This document shows, in pieces, positions 17,303 through 26,375 of a stretch of 64,000 nt of DNA. Origin of the DNA: Pleomorphomonas koreensis DSM 23070 (GTDB lineage: Bacteria > Pseudomonadota > Alphaproteobacteria > Rhizobiales > Pleomorphomonadaceae); the NCBI RefSeq assembly GCF_000425185.1, contig NZ_AULH01000006.1, forward strand, positions 284,541 to 348,540, read 5' to 3'. A program made the translations under genes and the position numbers. Numbering within the stretch: the first letter of the stretch is position 1; the number at the start of each line of letters is the position of its first letter. Under the pieces are notes generated by a model. It worked only from the letters and a program-made list of their open reading frames with translations. It made no database searches and had not been told where the DNA came from.

Positions 17303-17962
17303 ATGTACCATCCGATCTTCCTGTTCGATGCCTACGGCACGCTGTTCGACGTCCATTCGGCCGTCCGCCGCCACGCCGCCGAACTCGGGCCGGACGCGCA
17401 GCGCCTGTCCGAACTCTGGCGCGCCAAGCAGCTGGAATATTCCTGGATCCGCTCGGCCACCGGCGCTTACAAGGATTTCTGGGCGCTGACCAAGGACGCG
17501 CTCGACGCCGCCTTTGCCGCCTATCCGCAGGTCGATCCCGATCTTCGCGAGAAGCTGCTCGAAGCCTATCGCCGCTGCGACTGCTTCCCCGAGGTGCCGG
17601 CCGTGCTGCGCGATCTCAAGATCGCCGGCACCCGCGTCGCCATCCTGTCCAACGGCAGCCCGCTGATGCTCAACCGGGCGATCCGCGCCGCCGGTCTCGG
17701 CGACATCATCGACGACGTGCTGTCGGTCGACACGATCGGCTGCTACAAGCCCGACCCGCGCGTCTACGAGATGGCGACGACGCATTTCCGCGTCTTCCCG
17801 AGCGCCATCTCCTTCCAGTCGTCCAACCGCTGGGACGTGGCCGGCGGCTCGAAGTTCGGCTTCCGGGCGGTGTGGATCAACCGTACCGGCGCGCTCGACG
17901 AATATCCCGACATGCGGCCGGCCGCCGAGCTGCCCGACCTCACCGGTCTGACGCGGCTGTGA
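17303..17962 (+). CDS. Haloacid dehalogenase, type II
   Basis: A HAD-superfamily hydrolase of 219 residues of the L-2-haloacid dehalogenase group, which replaces halide on 2-haloalkanoates by hydroxide. The nucleophile is Asp9 in F-D-A-Y-G-T-L-F-D; S-N-G-S-P, the Lys in C-Y-K-P-D-P-R-V-Y and the S-S-N-R-W-D-V-A-G motif follow in the right order. Many family members act on natural substrates, so dehalogenation is not proven. The ATG at 17303 starts the conserved domain directly. The gene reads in the same direction as malQ, 54 bases upstream of it. Confidence 0.88.
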   Translation: MYHPIFLFDAYGTLFDVHSAVRRHAAELGPDAQRLSELWRAKQLEYSWIRSATGAYKDFWALTKDALDAAFAAYPQVDPDLREKLLEAYRRCDCFPEVPAVLRDLKIAGTRVAILSNGSPLMLNRAIRAAGLGDIIDDVLSVDTIGCYKPDPRVYEMATTHFRVFPSAISFQSSNRWDVAGGSKFGFRAVWINRTGALDEYPDMRPAAELPDLTGLTRL

Positions 17963-18016
17963 CGGGCGGCCGCGCCCCGACGCAACCTTTCCTCCCCAGC
18001 CGGAGCAGAGTGCAAC

Positions 18017-20011
18017 ATGACTGAGCTTCACGCGCTCGCCGAGGCGATCGGCCTCGTCCGGGTCTGGTGGGATGTCGTCGCCCGGCAGCAGGAGGTGACC
18101 GACGAGGCGCTAGCTGCCATTGCCACCGCCCTCGGCTATCCGGCCGACAGCGAAGCGGCCATCGCCGACAGCCTCGCCCGAATCGCCGACGAACGGCGAC
18201 GGCCGCCGGCGCTGATCGTCACCGACGCCGGCCAGCCGACGCCGCTGCCCGCCAGCCTCGGCCGCGCCGAGCTTGTCGCCGAGGACGGCCGCAGCCTGGC
18301 CCTTTCCATCGAGGGCAGCCACCTGCCGGCCATCGACGAGCCCGGCTACTATCGTATGGCCATCGGGCCGCACGAGCTGACGCTGGCCGTGGCGCCGCGC
18401 CGCTGCCACGGGCTCGACGCGTTCGGCAGCGACCGCCGTTTCTGGGGGCCGTCGATCCAGATCCCGTCGCTGCGCGGCCGGGTGCCGCAGCCATTCGGCC
18501 ATTTCGGCCATCTCGACGACGCCATGCAGCGTTTCGCCAGCCTCGGCGCCGACGTGGCGATGATCAATCCCGTCCACGCGCTGTTCCCCGGCCACGGCAT
18601 CGGCTTCAGCCCCTATTCGCCGTCGAGCCGGCTGTTCCTCAACGGCGCCATGGGCGATCCGGCGCTGGTCGGCCTGCCGCCGCTGCCGGCCGACGAGGAA
18701 GGTGGCGCCTTCATCGACTGGGAAGGCGCCCTGCCCCGCCGCCTTGCCCAGCTCAGGGCGGTGTTCAACGGCCTTTCCCCGGACATGCGGTCGCGTGTCA
18801 TCACCGACAGCCTGGCCGGCGGCGATGTCCTGCGCCGCCACGCGGTGTTCGACGCGCTCGACGTCCGCTTCCGCTCGCGCGGCCTCGGCGGCTGGCAGGC
18901 ATGGCCGGCTGTCTTCCACGATCCCGACGGGCCGGCGGTGCGCCAGTTCGCCGCCGAGCATCCGGATGAGATCGCCTTCCACCTGTTCGTCCAGTGGCTG
19001 GCCCACGAGAGCCTCGTCGCCGTGCAGAGCCGCTCCAAGGCGGCGGGCATGGCCATCGGGCTCCTCGCCGATCTGGCGGTCGGCGTCGATATCGGCGGCA
19101 GCGACAGCTGGAACATGCGCAACCACTTGCTCGACGGCCTGACCATCGGCGCGCCGCCCGATCCGCTCGGGCCGCTCGGCCAGAACTGGATGCTGACCGG
19201 CTTCTCGCCGCGCGGCCTTGCCGAGAGCGGTTACGCGCCGTGGATCGCCACCTTGCGGGCGGCGCTGAGCCGGGCCGGCGGCCTGCGCATCGATCATGCC
19301 TTCGGCCTGTCGCGCCTCTGGGTGATGCCGGACGGCCGCGCGTCGAGCGACGGCGCCTATCTCACCTACCCCTTCCGCGACCTCATCCGCCTCGCCGCCC
19401 TGGAGTCGCACCGGGCGCAGGCGCTGATCATCGCCGAGGATCTCGGCACCAAGCCCGGCGGCTTTGCCGAGGCGATCGACGACACCGGCATGTTCGGCAT
19501 GCGCGTCCTGTGGTTCGAGCGGGCGCTCGACCACGGCTTCATCGGCCCGCAGGACTATCCGCCGGAGAGCGTCGCCATGACCGGCACCCACGACACCGCC
19601 ACCGTCGCCGGCTGGTGGACCGGGCACGACCTCGACTGGGCCGAGGAGCTTGGCCGCCTGCCGGCCGATTCCAACCGGCAGCGGGAGGAGGAGCGGCGCG
19701 CCTGGGATCGCGGCCTGCTCTGGGCCACCTTCGGCGGCGAGGAGCCGCGGCCAGCGCCCGACGATCCGGCGCCGGTGGTCGAGGCGGCGCTGCGCCACAT
19801 CGGCCGGGCACGCTCGCAGCTGGCGCTGGCGCCGCTCGAAGACCTGTTTGCGCTGGAAGAACAGCCCAACCTGCCCGGCACCATCGACGAGCATCCCAAC
19901 TGGCGCCGCCGCATGGACGCGCCGCTCGAAGACCTCATCGCCGATCCCGCCACCGCCGAGCGCATCGACACGCTGGCGAAAGCCCGCAAGGAGCCGCCAG
20001 CCGGGTGGTGA
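18017..20011 (+). CDS. malQ: 4-alpha-glucanotransferase (amylomaltase, GH77)
   Basis: A GH77 enzyme of 664 residues that transfers alpha-1,4-glucan segments in maltodextrin and glycogen metabolism in the cytoplasm. An N-terminal helical extension (about residues 1-140) of the kind found in the longer bacterial MalQ proteins precedes the (beta/alpha)8 domain. Catalytic signatures are visible: G-G-L-R-I-D-H-A-F-G (nucleophile Asp), A-E-D-L-G (acid/base Glu) and T-G-T-H-D-T-A-T (third Asp). The ribosome-binding site GGAGCAGAG precedes the ATG. No glycogen genes flank it, which is unusual for Hyphomicrobiales, where malQ often sits with glg genes. Confidence 0.93.
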   Translation: MTELHALAEAIGLVRVWWDVVARQQEVTDEALAAIATALGYPADSEAAIADSLARIADERRRPPALIVTDAGQPTPLPASLGRAELVAEDGRSLALSIEGSHLPAIDEPGYYRMAIGPHELTLAVAPRRCHGLDAFGSDRRFWGPSIQIPSLRGRVPQPFGHFGHLDDAMQRFASLGADVAMINPVHALFPGHGIGFSPYSPSSRLFLNGAMGDPALVGLPPLPADEEGGAFIDWEGALPRRLAQLRAVFNGLSPDMRSRVITDSLAGGDVLRRHAVFDALDVRFRSRGLGGWQAWPAVFHDPDGPAVRQFAAEHPDEIAFHLFVQWLAHESLVAVQSRSKAAGMAIGLLADLAVGVDIGGSDSWNMRNHLLDGLTIGAPPDPLGPLGQNWMLTGFSPRGLAESGYAPWIATLRAALSRAGGLRIDHAFGLSRLWVMPDGRASSDGAYLTYPFRDLIRLAALESHRAQALIIAEDLGTKPGGFAEAIDDTGMFGMRVLWFERALDHGFIGPQDYPPESVAMTGTHDTATVAGWWTGHDLDWAEELGRLPADSNRQREEERRAWDRGLLWATFGGEEPRPAPDDPAPVVEAALRHIGRARSQLALAPLEDLFALEEQPNLPGTIDEHPNWRRRMDAPLEDLIADPATAERIDTLAKARKEPPAGW

Positions 20012-20031
20012 GGGTGAAAAGGAGCCCCGCC

Positions 20032-20496
20032 TTGAAGGTCAGACCTGCCCTGCCGGCGGATTCCGAGGGTATGAGCATCGTCCTTCGGGACATTATCGCC
20101 GCCTGGAAGAGCGACCGCCCCAGTTCAGCCGAGCATGTCCGGACATATTACGTCGAGCACCCCAACCGGATCGAATGCTTGGTCGCCGTGTCCCAGCAAG
20201 GCGACATTCTCGGCTTCCAGTCGCTGCAACGCGCCACCGATGGCAACCCCTGGGGCGTCACTCCGGGCTGGGGCTTCATCGGCACCTATGTGAAGCTCGA
20301 CTCGGGGCGCCGGGGCATCGGAACGGCCCTGTTCGCGGCGACGAGAGACGCCGCCCGGAAGGCGGGGTTGCCGAGCATCGACGCGACGATCGGCGAGCAC
20401 AACGACCTCGGGCTCGCCTATTACGAGGCCATGGGCTTCCGGACCTATCGCCGGCAGCCGGGCATGATTTCCAAGGTCTACACGCTCTTTCCATGA
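20032..20496 (+). CDS. GNAT family N-acetyltransferase
   Basis: An acetyl-CoA-dependent acetyltransferase of 154 residues with unknown acceptor. The acetyl-CoA-binding motif is G-R-R-G-I-G-T-A-L-F; the C-terminal Y-Y-E-A-M-G-F-R-T-Y is the usual GNAT end. I chose the TTG at 20032 because AAAAGGAG stands at the right distance and the K-V-R-P-A-L-P-A-D start is typical of the fold; no ATG fits. It follows malQ by only 20 bases, so probably the same transcript. The substrate is not indicated by the neighbourhood. Confidence 0.85.
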   Translation: MKVRPALPADSEGMSIVLRDIIAAWKSDRPSSAEHVRTYYVEHPNRIECLVAVSQQGDILGFQSLQRATDGNPWGVTPGWGFIGTYVKLDSGRRGIGTALFAATRDAARKAGLPSIDATIGEHNDLGLAYYEAMGFRTYRRQPGMISKVYTLFP

Positions 20497-20523
20497 ACCG
20501 GCGCCGGATTTCCCGGCACCGGT
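20497..20523. terminator. Hairpin between convergent genes
   Basis: ACCGGCGCCGG faces CCGGCACCGGT with one mismatch over a short loop. It starts right after the acetyltransferase stop and lies 30 bases from the end of the convergent ATPase gene. No T-run follows, so a terminator role is only likely. Confidence 0.4.
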
Positions 20524-20552
20524 ACTGATTGGACCCGCCAAGGTCGCCGCTT

Positions 20553-22196
20553 CTACTTCAGCAGGCTGCCCAGCACGCCGCGCACCAGCGCCCGGCCGAG
20601 TTGCGAGCCGACCTGGCTCGACACCGACCGCACCACCGACTTGATGGCCGCCTCAGTCACCGTCTGGCGGCCGCCGTAGCCGTAGGTGTCGCGCTTGGCC
20701 GCCCGCTCCTCGCTCGCCTCGCGACGGCGGCGATCGGCGGCGCTTTCGTATTCGTCGAGGCGCGGCCGGCGGGCCGGCTCGTCGTAACGGCTCTCGGGCT
20801 GTGGCGCTGGCGCGCTGTCCCGGCTGCGACCCCAGCCGAAGTCGGGCACGCTGAAGCCGGGGCTCTGCCGTTTCGGCGTCGGCCCGGCCGGCTGCCGCGT
20901 CTCCCGCACGCCGCTCGCCCGCGCCCTCAGCACCTCGAAGGCCGACTCGCGATCGACGGTCTCGTCGTAGACGCCGGCCAGCGGACTGGCGGCGATCAGC
21001 GCCGCCCGCTCCTCATCCTTCAGCGGCCCGAGACGAGACGACGGCGGCCGGATCAACGTCCGCTCGACCATCGACGGCACCGCCTTGCCCTCCAGCATGG
21101 AGACCAGCGCCTCGCCCTGCCCCAGTTCGGTGATCGCCGTGAAGGTGTCGAAGGCGGGGTTGGGACGGAAGGTGTCGGCCGCCACCTTTACCGCCTTCTG
21201 CTCGCGCGGCGTATAGGCGCGCAACGCGTGCTGGACGCGATTGCCGAGCTGGGCGAGCACGCTTTCGGGGATGTCGAGCGGATTCTGCGTCACGAAATAG
21301 ATGCCGACGCCCTTGGAGCGGATCAGCTTCACCACCTGCTCCACCTTGTCGACCAGCACCTTCGGCGCCTCGTCGAACAGAAGGTGCGCCTCGTCGAAGA
21401 AGAACACCAGCTTCGGCTTGTCGAGGTCGCCGACCTCAGGCAGTTGCTCGAACAGCTCCGACAGCAGCCAGAGAAGGAAGGTGGCGTAGAGGCGCGGCGT
21501 CTGCATCAGCTTGTCGGCGGCCAGCACGTTGACGGCGCCGCGGCCGTCGCCGGTCATCTTCATCAGGTCGGAAATCTGCAGGCCGGGCTCGCCGAAGAAG
21601 CGGTCGCCGCCCTGTTGCTCCAGCACCAGGAGCTGCCGCTGGATGGCGCCGACCGTCGCCTTGGCGACGTTGCCGTAGTTGGCGGTCACCGCGTCGGCGT
21701 TCTCGCCGACATAGGCGAGCAGCGAGCGCAGATCCTTGAGGTCGAGGAGCAGCAGGCCCTCGTCGTCGGCCACCTTGAAGACGATGTTCAGCACGCCTTC
21801 CTGGGTGTCGTTGAGTTCGAGAAGGCGCGACAGCAGGAGCGGCCCCATCTCCGAAATCGTCGTGCGGATGGGGTGGCCCTTGACGCCGAACAGGTCCCAG
21901 AACACGGCCGGCGCCGCCTTGAGCTGGTACTCCTCGGAAAAGCCGATGGCGCGCGCCCGCTCCTCGAGGAAGTCCTTGGCCTCGCCGGGGGCGCCGATGC
22001 CGGAAAGATCGCCCTTCACGTCGGCGCAGAACACCGGCACGCCGGCGTCCGACAGTCCTTCGGCCAGCACCTGCAACGTCACGGTCTTGCCGGTGCCGGT
22101 GGCGCCGGTGACGAGCCCGTGCCGGTTGGCGAGCTTCAGCGTCAGATATTGCGGCTTGGTGCCAGACCCGACGTAGACCTTGTCCTGTTCCAACAT
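20553..22196 (-). CDS. HerA-like ATP-binding protein, DUF853 family
   Basis: A protein of about 547 residues of the HerA/FtsK-superfamily group DUF853 (E. coli YjgR-like). The Walker A motif is G-A-T-G-T-G-K-T near residue 33, and the Walker B region [12 protein letters not shown] lies mid-protein. V-T-Q-N-P-L-D-I-P is a further family motif. The C-terminal 120 residues are charged, Pro/Arg-rich and probably disordered, before a short conserved end ([17 protein letters not shown]). The molecular role is not established; a DNA-translocase-like activity is expected from the fold. I chose the ATG at 22196 with GGAAGGA upstream. Confidence 0.88.
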   Translation of the reverse strand: MLEQDKVYVGSGTKPQYLTLKLANRHGLVTGATGTGKTVTLQVLAEGLSDAGVPVFCADVKGDLSGIGAPGEAKDFLEERARAIGFSEEYQLKAAPAVFWDLFGVKGHPIRTTISEMGPLLLSRLLELNDTQEGVLNIVFKVADDEGLLLLDLKDLRSLLAYVGENADAVTANYGNVAKATVGAIQRQLLVLEQQGGDRFFGEPGLQISDLMKMTGDGRGAVNVLAADKLMQTPRLYATFLLWLLSELFEQLPEVGDLDKPKLVFFFDEAHLLFDEAPKVLVDKVEQVVKLIRSKGVGIYFVTQNPLDIPESVLAQLGNRVQHALRAYTPREQKAVKVAADTFRPNPAFDTFTAITELGQGEALVSMLEGKAVPSMVERTLIRPPSSRLGPLKDEERAALIAASPLAGVYDETVDRESAFEVLRARASGVRETRQPAGPTPKRQSPGFSVPDFGWGRSRDSAPAPQPESRYDEPARRPRLDEYESAADRRRREASEERAAKRDTYGYGGRQTVTEAAIKSVVRSVSSQVGSQLGRALVRGVLGSLLK

Positions 22197-22308
22197 GCCC
22201 GCATCCTTCCCGACGTTCTCGACCAACTTTCAAAGCGTTCTAACCCGAGGCACAGGTCGGCCTCAATGCCGCCGATGGAAGGAAGGAGCCTGACATGTCG
22301 CCGATCGA

Positions 22309-22340
22309 CAAAAAACCCGCCGGCGGAACCAGCGGGTTTC
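22309..22340 (-). terminator. Terminator after the luxR-type gene
   Basis: On the minus strand AAACCCGC pairs with GCGGGTTT across a short loop and is followed by a run of T. It stands about 25 bases after the regulator's stop codon. Confidence 0.8.
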
Positions 22341-22365
22341 CACGTCGTGGCCGTGTCGAGCGCCG

Positions 22366-23076
22366 TCAGTCGGCCAGCGTGATCTGGCCGTAGCGCAACG
22401 CCTCGACCACCGCCTGCGTCTTGTTGGTGGCGTCAAGCTTCTCGCCGGCATTCTGAAGATGGGCGTGCACCGTCCGCTGGGAAATGTTGAGCGTCTCGGC
22501 GATCTCCTGCGCCGTCATGCCGAGCGCCGTCAGCTCCAGGACGCGCCGCTCGCGCGCCGACAGGTCACCGGGGCGGGAGTCGATGAGGTAGCCGAGCGCC
22601 CGGAGCCGCCGGAAGGCCTGGTTGCACAGGAAGTCGAAGGCAACGAGGTCGAGTTCGGTCAGCGATAGCGCCTCGCCGAGGCCGATGACGGCCGCCTGAT
22701 AGGGCGGGATGGAGGTGATCGGCACCGCGACGATGCGCGCCGACGCCTCGGGACCGGCGGCGGCCACCAGGTCGGAATGGCCCGAGATGCTGACGCCGTC
22801 GATCAGGCACGGCCGATGGGCAACGCGACAGCGCTCCAGCACCGGATCGCCCTTGTTGATGGTGATGAGCTGGCCGCGTTCGGAACGAATGTCCGGCCAG
22901 CGAATATGCAGCACCAGCGGCTCCACCGGACGGCCCGGCATCGGGAGGCCCGAAATCAGCACATGGCTGGCGCCATGGCCCAATAGGCGACGCTCGATCA
23001 CCTCGAAGATCTTGTTCGCGCTGGAACAGGTGCGGAGGCCGACTGCGTCAGCCAGGATGTCGTCTGGCGTATTCAT
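22366..23076 (-). CDS. LuxR-family regulator (LuxR solo)
   Basis: A protein of 236 residues. Residues 10-160 are an autoinducer-binding-type domain and residues 170-232 a LuxR helix-turn-helix: L-S-A-R-E-R-R-V-L-E-L-T-A-L-G-M-T-A-Q-E-I and N-I-S-Q-R-T-V-H-A-H. Of the ligand-pocket residues known from TraR/LuxR, the W-P and D-P pairs are recognisable, but the tyrosine and the second tryptophan positions appear substituted. No luxI-type synthase is visible in the window, so it is a solo regulator whose signal is unknown. It is followed by a terminator and preceded by a long AT-rich gap. Confidence 0.87.
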   Translation of the reverse strand: MNTPDDILADAVGLRTCSSANKIFEVIERRLLGHGASHVLISGLPMPGRPVEPLVLHIRWPDIRSERGQLITINKGDPVLERCRVAHRPCLIDGVSISGHSDLVAAAGPEASARIVAVPITSIPPYQAAVIGLGEALSLTELDLVAFDFLCNQAFRRLRALGYLIDSRPGDLSARERRVLELTALGMTAQEIAETLNISQRTVHAHLQNAGEKLDATNKTQAVVEALRYGQITLAD

Positions 23077-23769
23077 GATTTCGACCCAACCCTCCGGCCG
23101 CCAGGAAGGCGGCAGTTCGTTTCAAGTGCCCGCATGCTTCGACTGCTTTCCGCATAAAAACGCACGATTGAACGAACAGTTTCCTTGTAGAGCACATTTT
23201 TCGTCAAATAAAGCCTTTCATGCTGAAAATGTACAATATTACACCAATTATTACGCTTCTCATTTTCAAAAAGGGCTTATTCACGGTTCTCTTTCTTAAT
23301 TATTTCATTCAAAAACTTTCATGTTTCATGCGGAACGACGCCCGCATGACAGGTTTATCACGCAGGAAGTTTAGTATCGACTTTTGGATTGAAATTTATT
23401 TATAGAAAATAATGAGACCAATGAGAACCGCTGTGTACTTATCCAGAAACGAGTACATCGGCCTTGCATGCAGCCTGCATTCGATTGAACGATTTAAAAC
23501 CTCAAGTCACACCGTTACCTGTGTCCACCATCCATGGTTACATAAAAACGCTTCAACAAGCTGTAGTTTATGAATTTCCAATCCGGCGATGCCTGCCGAT
23601 GGGGTCGGAAGTCGGCTCCAGCGGGACCTCCCGATTTCCCGGCCGGTTAGCCAGCAACATTTTATTGTGGATTTTACTTAGATGCAATGCCGGCGCGCCG
23701 CGCGCCTTTGCCCTCGTCGCGTCGGCCGAAGATGGACTATAAGGTGATCCATCTCACCTGGAGACACCG
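23077..23769. other. AT-rich intergenic region
   Basis: About 690 bases without a credible gene. From roughly 23140 to 23580 the DNA is strikingly richer in A+T than anything nearby, with runs such as TTATTTATAG. Short open frames exist (23220-23405 and 23464-23742), but they lack ribosome-binding sites and resemble no protein. It probably holds the promoters of the luxR-type gene and the dipeptidase gene, and could be a MucR or nucleoid-protein binding area or the remnant of foreign DNA. Confidence 0.6.
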
Positions 23770-25155
23770 ATGTCCGTTACCGCCGTTCTTTCCCGCGTCG
23801 ACGCCGACTTCCCGAAAAGCCTCGACCGCCTGTTCGACTTCCTGCGCATCCCCTCGATCTCGGCCGATCCGGCCTATGCCGGCGATTGCGCCCGCGCCGC
23901 CGACTGGCTGGTGGCCGAGCTGACCGCGCTCGGCTTTGCGGCCTCGGTGCGCCCGACGCCCAAGCATCCGATGGTGGTCGGCCACTACGACAAGGCCGGC
24001 CCCGGCAAGCCGCACGTGCTGTTCTACGCCCATTACGACGTGCAGCCGGTCGATCCGCTGGAGCTGTGGGACTCGCCGCCCTTCGAGCCGGTGGTGAAGA
24101 CGATGCCGGACGGCAGCAAGCGCATCCTTGCCCGCGGCGCCGAGGACGACAAGGGCCAGTTGATGACCTTCCTGGAAGCCTGCCGGGCGCTGATCGCCGA
24201 AACCGGTACGCTGCCGGTCAATGTCACCTTCTTCTCGGAGGGCGAGGAGGAATCGGGCTCGCCGTCGATGATCCCGTTCCTGGAGGCCAACAAGGAGGAG
24301 CTGTCCGTCGACGTGGCGCTGGTCTGCGATACCGAGATGTGGGACCGCAAGACGCCGGCCATCACCACCATGCTGCGCGGTCTGGTCGGCGAGGAGATCT
24401 CCGTCCGCTGCGCCAGCCACGATCTGCATTCCGGCTCCTTCGGCGGCGCGGCGCTCAATCCGCTGCACGTGCTGACCAGGATTCTCGGCGGCCTGCACGA
24501 CGATGACGGCCGCGTCACCCTCCCCGGCTTCTACGACGGCGTCGCCGACTTGACCCCCGAACTGCGTGCCAACTGGGAGGGTCTCGGCTTCGACGCCGCC
24601 GCCTTCCTTGGCGGCGCCGGACTGACCACGCCGGCCGGCGAGACCGATCGCACGGTGCTTGAGAAGATATGGTCGCGGCCGACCGCCGAGATCAACGGCC
24701 TGGCCGGCGGCTATGCCGGCCCCGGCTTCAAGACGGTACTGCCGGCCGCCGCCGAGGCCAAGGTGTCGTTCCGCCTGGTCGCCGGGCAAGACCCCGACAA
24801 GATCCGCGCTGCCTTCCGGACGTATGTCACCGACCGCCTGCCGCCCGACGCCAAGGTCGAGTTCAACGGGCACGGCGGCAGCCCGGCCGTCCATATCGCC
24901 ATCGACGGCCCGGCGGTGGCCAAGGCGCGGGCGGCGCTCGAAGCCGAATGGGGCAAGGCGCCGGCACTGATCGGCTCGGGCGGTTCCATTCCGGTGGTCG
25001 GTCACTTCAAGTCGATCCTCGGCATGGACAGCCTGATGATCGGCTTCGGCCTCGATGACGACCGCATCCATTCGCCCAACGAGAAATACGAGGTGTCGAG
25101 CTACCACGGCGGCATCCGCTCCTGGGTGCGCATCCTCGACGCGCTCGCCTCCTGA
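23770..25155 (+). CDS. M20 family dipeptidase
   Basis: A cytoplasmic metallopeptidase of 461 residues of the M20 group with CNDP/carboxypeptidase-like arrangement. Metal-binding and catalytic motifs are seen in order: Y-A-H-Y-D-V-Q-P-V-D (His and catalytic Asp), R-G-A-E-D-D-K-G-Q (bridging Asp), F-F-S-E-G-E-E-E-S-G-S-P (general base Glu and metal Glu), C-D-T-E, and the late H-S-P-N-E-K. The Asp position in R-G-A-E-D-D-K-G suggests the dipeptidase subgroup. The ribosome-binding site CTGGAG precedes the ATG. It is followed by a strong terminator. Confidence 0.93.
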   Translation: MSVTAVLSRVDADFPKSLDRLFDFLRIPSISADPAYAGDCARAADWLVAELTALGFAASVRPTPKHPMVVGHYDKAGPGKPHVLFYAHYDVQPVDPLELWDSPPFEPVVKTMPDGSKRILARGAEDDKGQLMTFLEACRALIAETGTLPVNVTFFSEGEEESGSPSMIPFLEANKEELSVDVALVCDTEMWDRKTPAITTMLRGLVGEEISVRCASHDLHSGSFGGAALNPLHVLTRILGGLHDDDGRVTLPGFYDGVADLTPELRANWEGLGFDAAAFLGGAGLTTPAGETDRTVLEKIWSRPTAEINGLAGGYAGPGFKTVLPAAAEAKVSFRLVAGQDPDKIRAAFRTYVTDRLPPDAKVEFNGHGGSPAVHIAIDGPAVAKARAALEAEWGKAPALIGSGGSIPVVGHFKSILGMDSLMIGFGLDDDRIHSPNEKYEVSSYHGGIRSWVRILDALAS

Positions 25156-25181
25156 GGCGATCGCCAGCATTGCGGCCAATC

Positions 25182-25224
25182 CGGCGGCCGGGCCGTCCCA
25201 GCGGGGCGTCCCGGCCGCCGTTTT
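25182..25224 (+). terminator. Rho-independent terminator of the dipeptidase gene
   Basis: An eleven-base-pair perfect stem, CGGCGGCCGGG with CCCGGCCGCCG, over a 17-base loop, followed by TTTT. Confidence 0.75.
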
Positions 25225-25284
25225 CGTCTGATGAGTTGTTGTATCGGTCTATTGCGCATTGACGAGGGAATTGCATAGCCTTAT

Positions 25285-25300
25285 TGATTGAAAAAAATCA
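25285..25300. promoter_or_regulatory. Inverted repeat before the LacI-type gene (possible operator)
   Basis: TGATT and AATCA flank six A-rich bases, 20 bases before the start codon of the LacI-type regulator. Its position fits autoregulation. It is short and AT-only in its core, so chance is possible. Confidence 0.3.
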
Positions 25301-25320
25301 TTTGAAGGCTGTATCCCTCA

Positions 25321-26343
25321 ATGAAGATCACCTTGCGGACGGTGGCTGAGGCAGCAGGCGTCAGCGTGGCGACGGTCGACCGTGTGCTGAACCGGCGCGA
25401 CGGCGTGCGTTCGGTGACCATCGACAAGGTGGAAAGCGCCATCCGCCAGCTCGGATATGCGCCGTCCAGCCTGGCCGGCCGGGTGCAGCCCGGCACCAGC
25501 CGCTTCGCCTTCGTGCTGCCGCGCGGCCACAATCCGTTCTTCGAGGCGCTGGAATCCAGCATCCAGCGGCTCGGTGACTGGCTGCCCTACAAGGGCGCCG
25601 GCTTCGACATCCGCCATGTCGACGTGTTCGACGGCGAGATGCTTGCCGAGGCGTTGAGGGAAATTCGGCAGGATAGCTATGCCGGCGTCGCCGTCGCCGC
25701 CCTCGACCATCCCGCCGTGCGCGAGGCGATCAACGCATTGAAGGCCGATGGCGTCGCCGTGGTGACGCTGGTGTCGGACGTGCCGAGTTCGCGCCGCGAC
25801 CGCTTCGTCGGCATCGACAACACCGCCGCCGGCCGCACCGCCGGCTCGCTCATCGGCCGCTTCCTGCCCAACCAGGCCGGCAAGGTAGCGCTGCTGGCCG
25901 GCTCGCTGGCGCTGCGCGACCATGCCGAGCGCCGCTTCGGCTTCGAGCAGGTGATCGCCCAGGACTTCCCCGATGTCCACGTCATCGCGCTGCGCGAGGG
26001 CCGCGACGATCCGGCCCGTGTTCACAAGCTGGTCGAGGATCTGCTCCGCCAGCATCCGGACCTCGGCGGCATCTACAACGCCGGCGCCGGCAACGCCGGC
26101 GTCATTTCGGCGCTGGAGGCCAGCGGCCGGGCGCGCGACATCGTCTACATCGCCCACGAACTGATCGAGGAGAACCGCGAGGCGCTGGTGCGCGGCACCA
26201 TCGATGCGGTGATCAACCAGGACCCCGGCCACGAGGTGCGCTCGGCGGCCCGCGTGCTGCTGTCGCTGACCTCCGACTGGCAGATCATCGACGAGCAGGA
26301 GCGCATTCGCATCGACATCTTCCTGCGCGACAATCTCCTGTAG
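25321..26343 (+). CDS. LacI-family regulator of the xylose genes
   Basis: A regulator of 340 residues: an N-terminal LacI helix-turn-helix (about residues 4-30, T-V-A-E-A-A-G-V-S-V-A-T-V-D-R-V-L-N) and a periplasmic-binding-protein-like sugar-sensing domain (about 60-330). The R-V-L-N-R-R-x-G-V-R hinge belongs to the subgroup seen beside sugar operons in Hyphomicrobiales. It precedes xylB and xylA in the same direction (32 bases to xylB), so it most likely controls them in response to xylose or a related sugar; the specific ligand is inferred from context only. The ribosome-binding site is poor, which suits a low-level regulator. Confidence 0.88.
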   Translation: MKITLRTVAEAAGVSVATVDRVLNRRDGVRSVTIDKVESAIRQLGYAPSSLAGRVQPGTSRFAFVLPRGHNPFFEALESSIQRLGDWLPYKGAGFDIRHVDVFDGEMLAEALREIRQDSYAGVAVAALDHPAVREAINALKADGVAVVTLVSDVPSSRRDRFVGIDNTAAGRTAGSLIGRFLPNQAGKVALLAGSLALRDHAERRFGFEQVIAQDFPDVHVIALREGRDDPARVHKLVEDLLRQHPDLGGIYNAGAGNAGVISALEASGRARDIVYIAHELIEENREALVRGTIDAVINQDPGHEVRSAARVLLSLTSDWQIIDEQERIRIDIFLRDNLL

Positions 26344-26375
26344 CACCGGATACCAAACAACACTGGGAGGAGACC

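Noticed and set aside
23220..23405. 61-codon hydrophobic frame in the AT-rich gap
   Set aside because: Frequent Phe, Ile and Leu follow simply from AT-rich DNA; there is no ribosome-binding site and no recognisable pattern.
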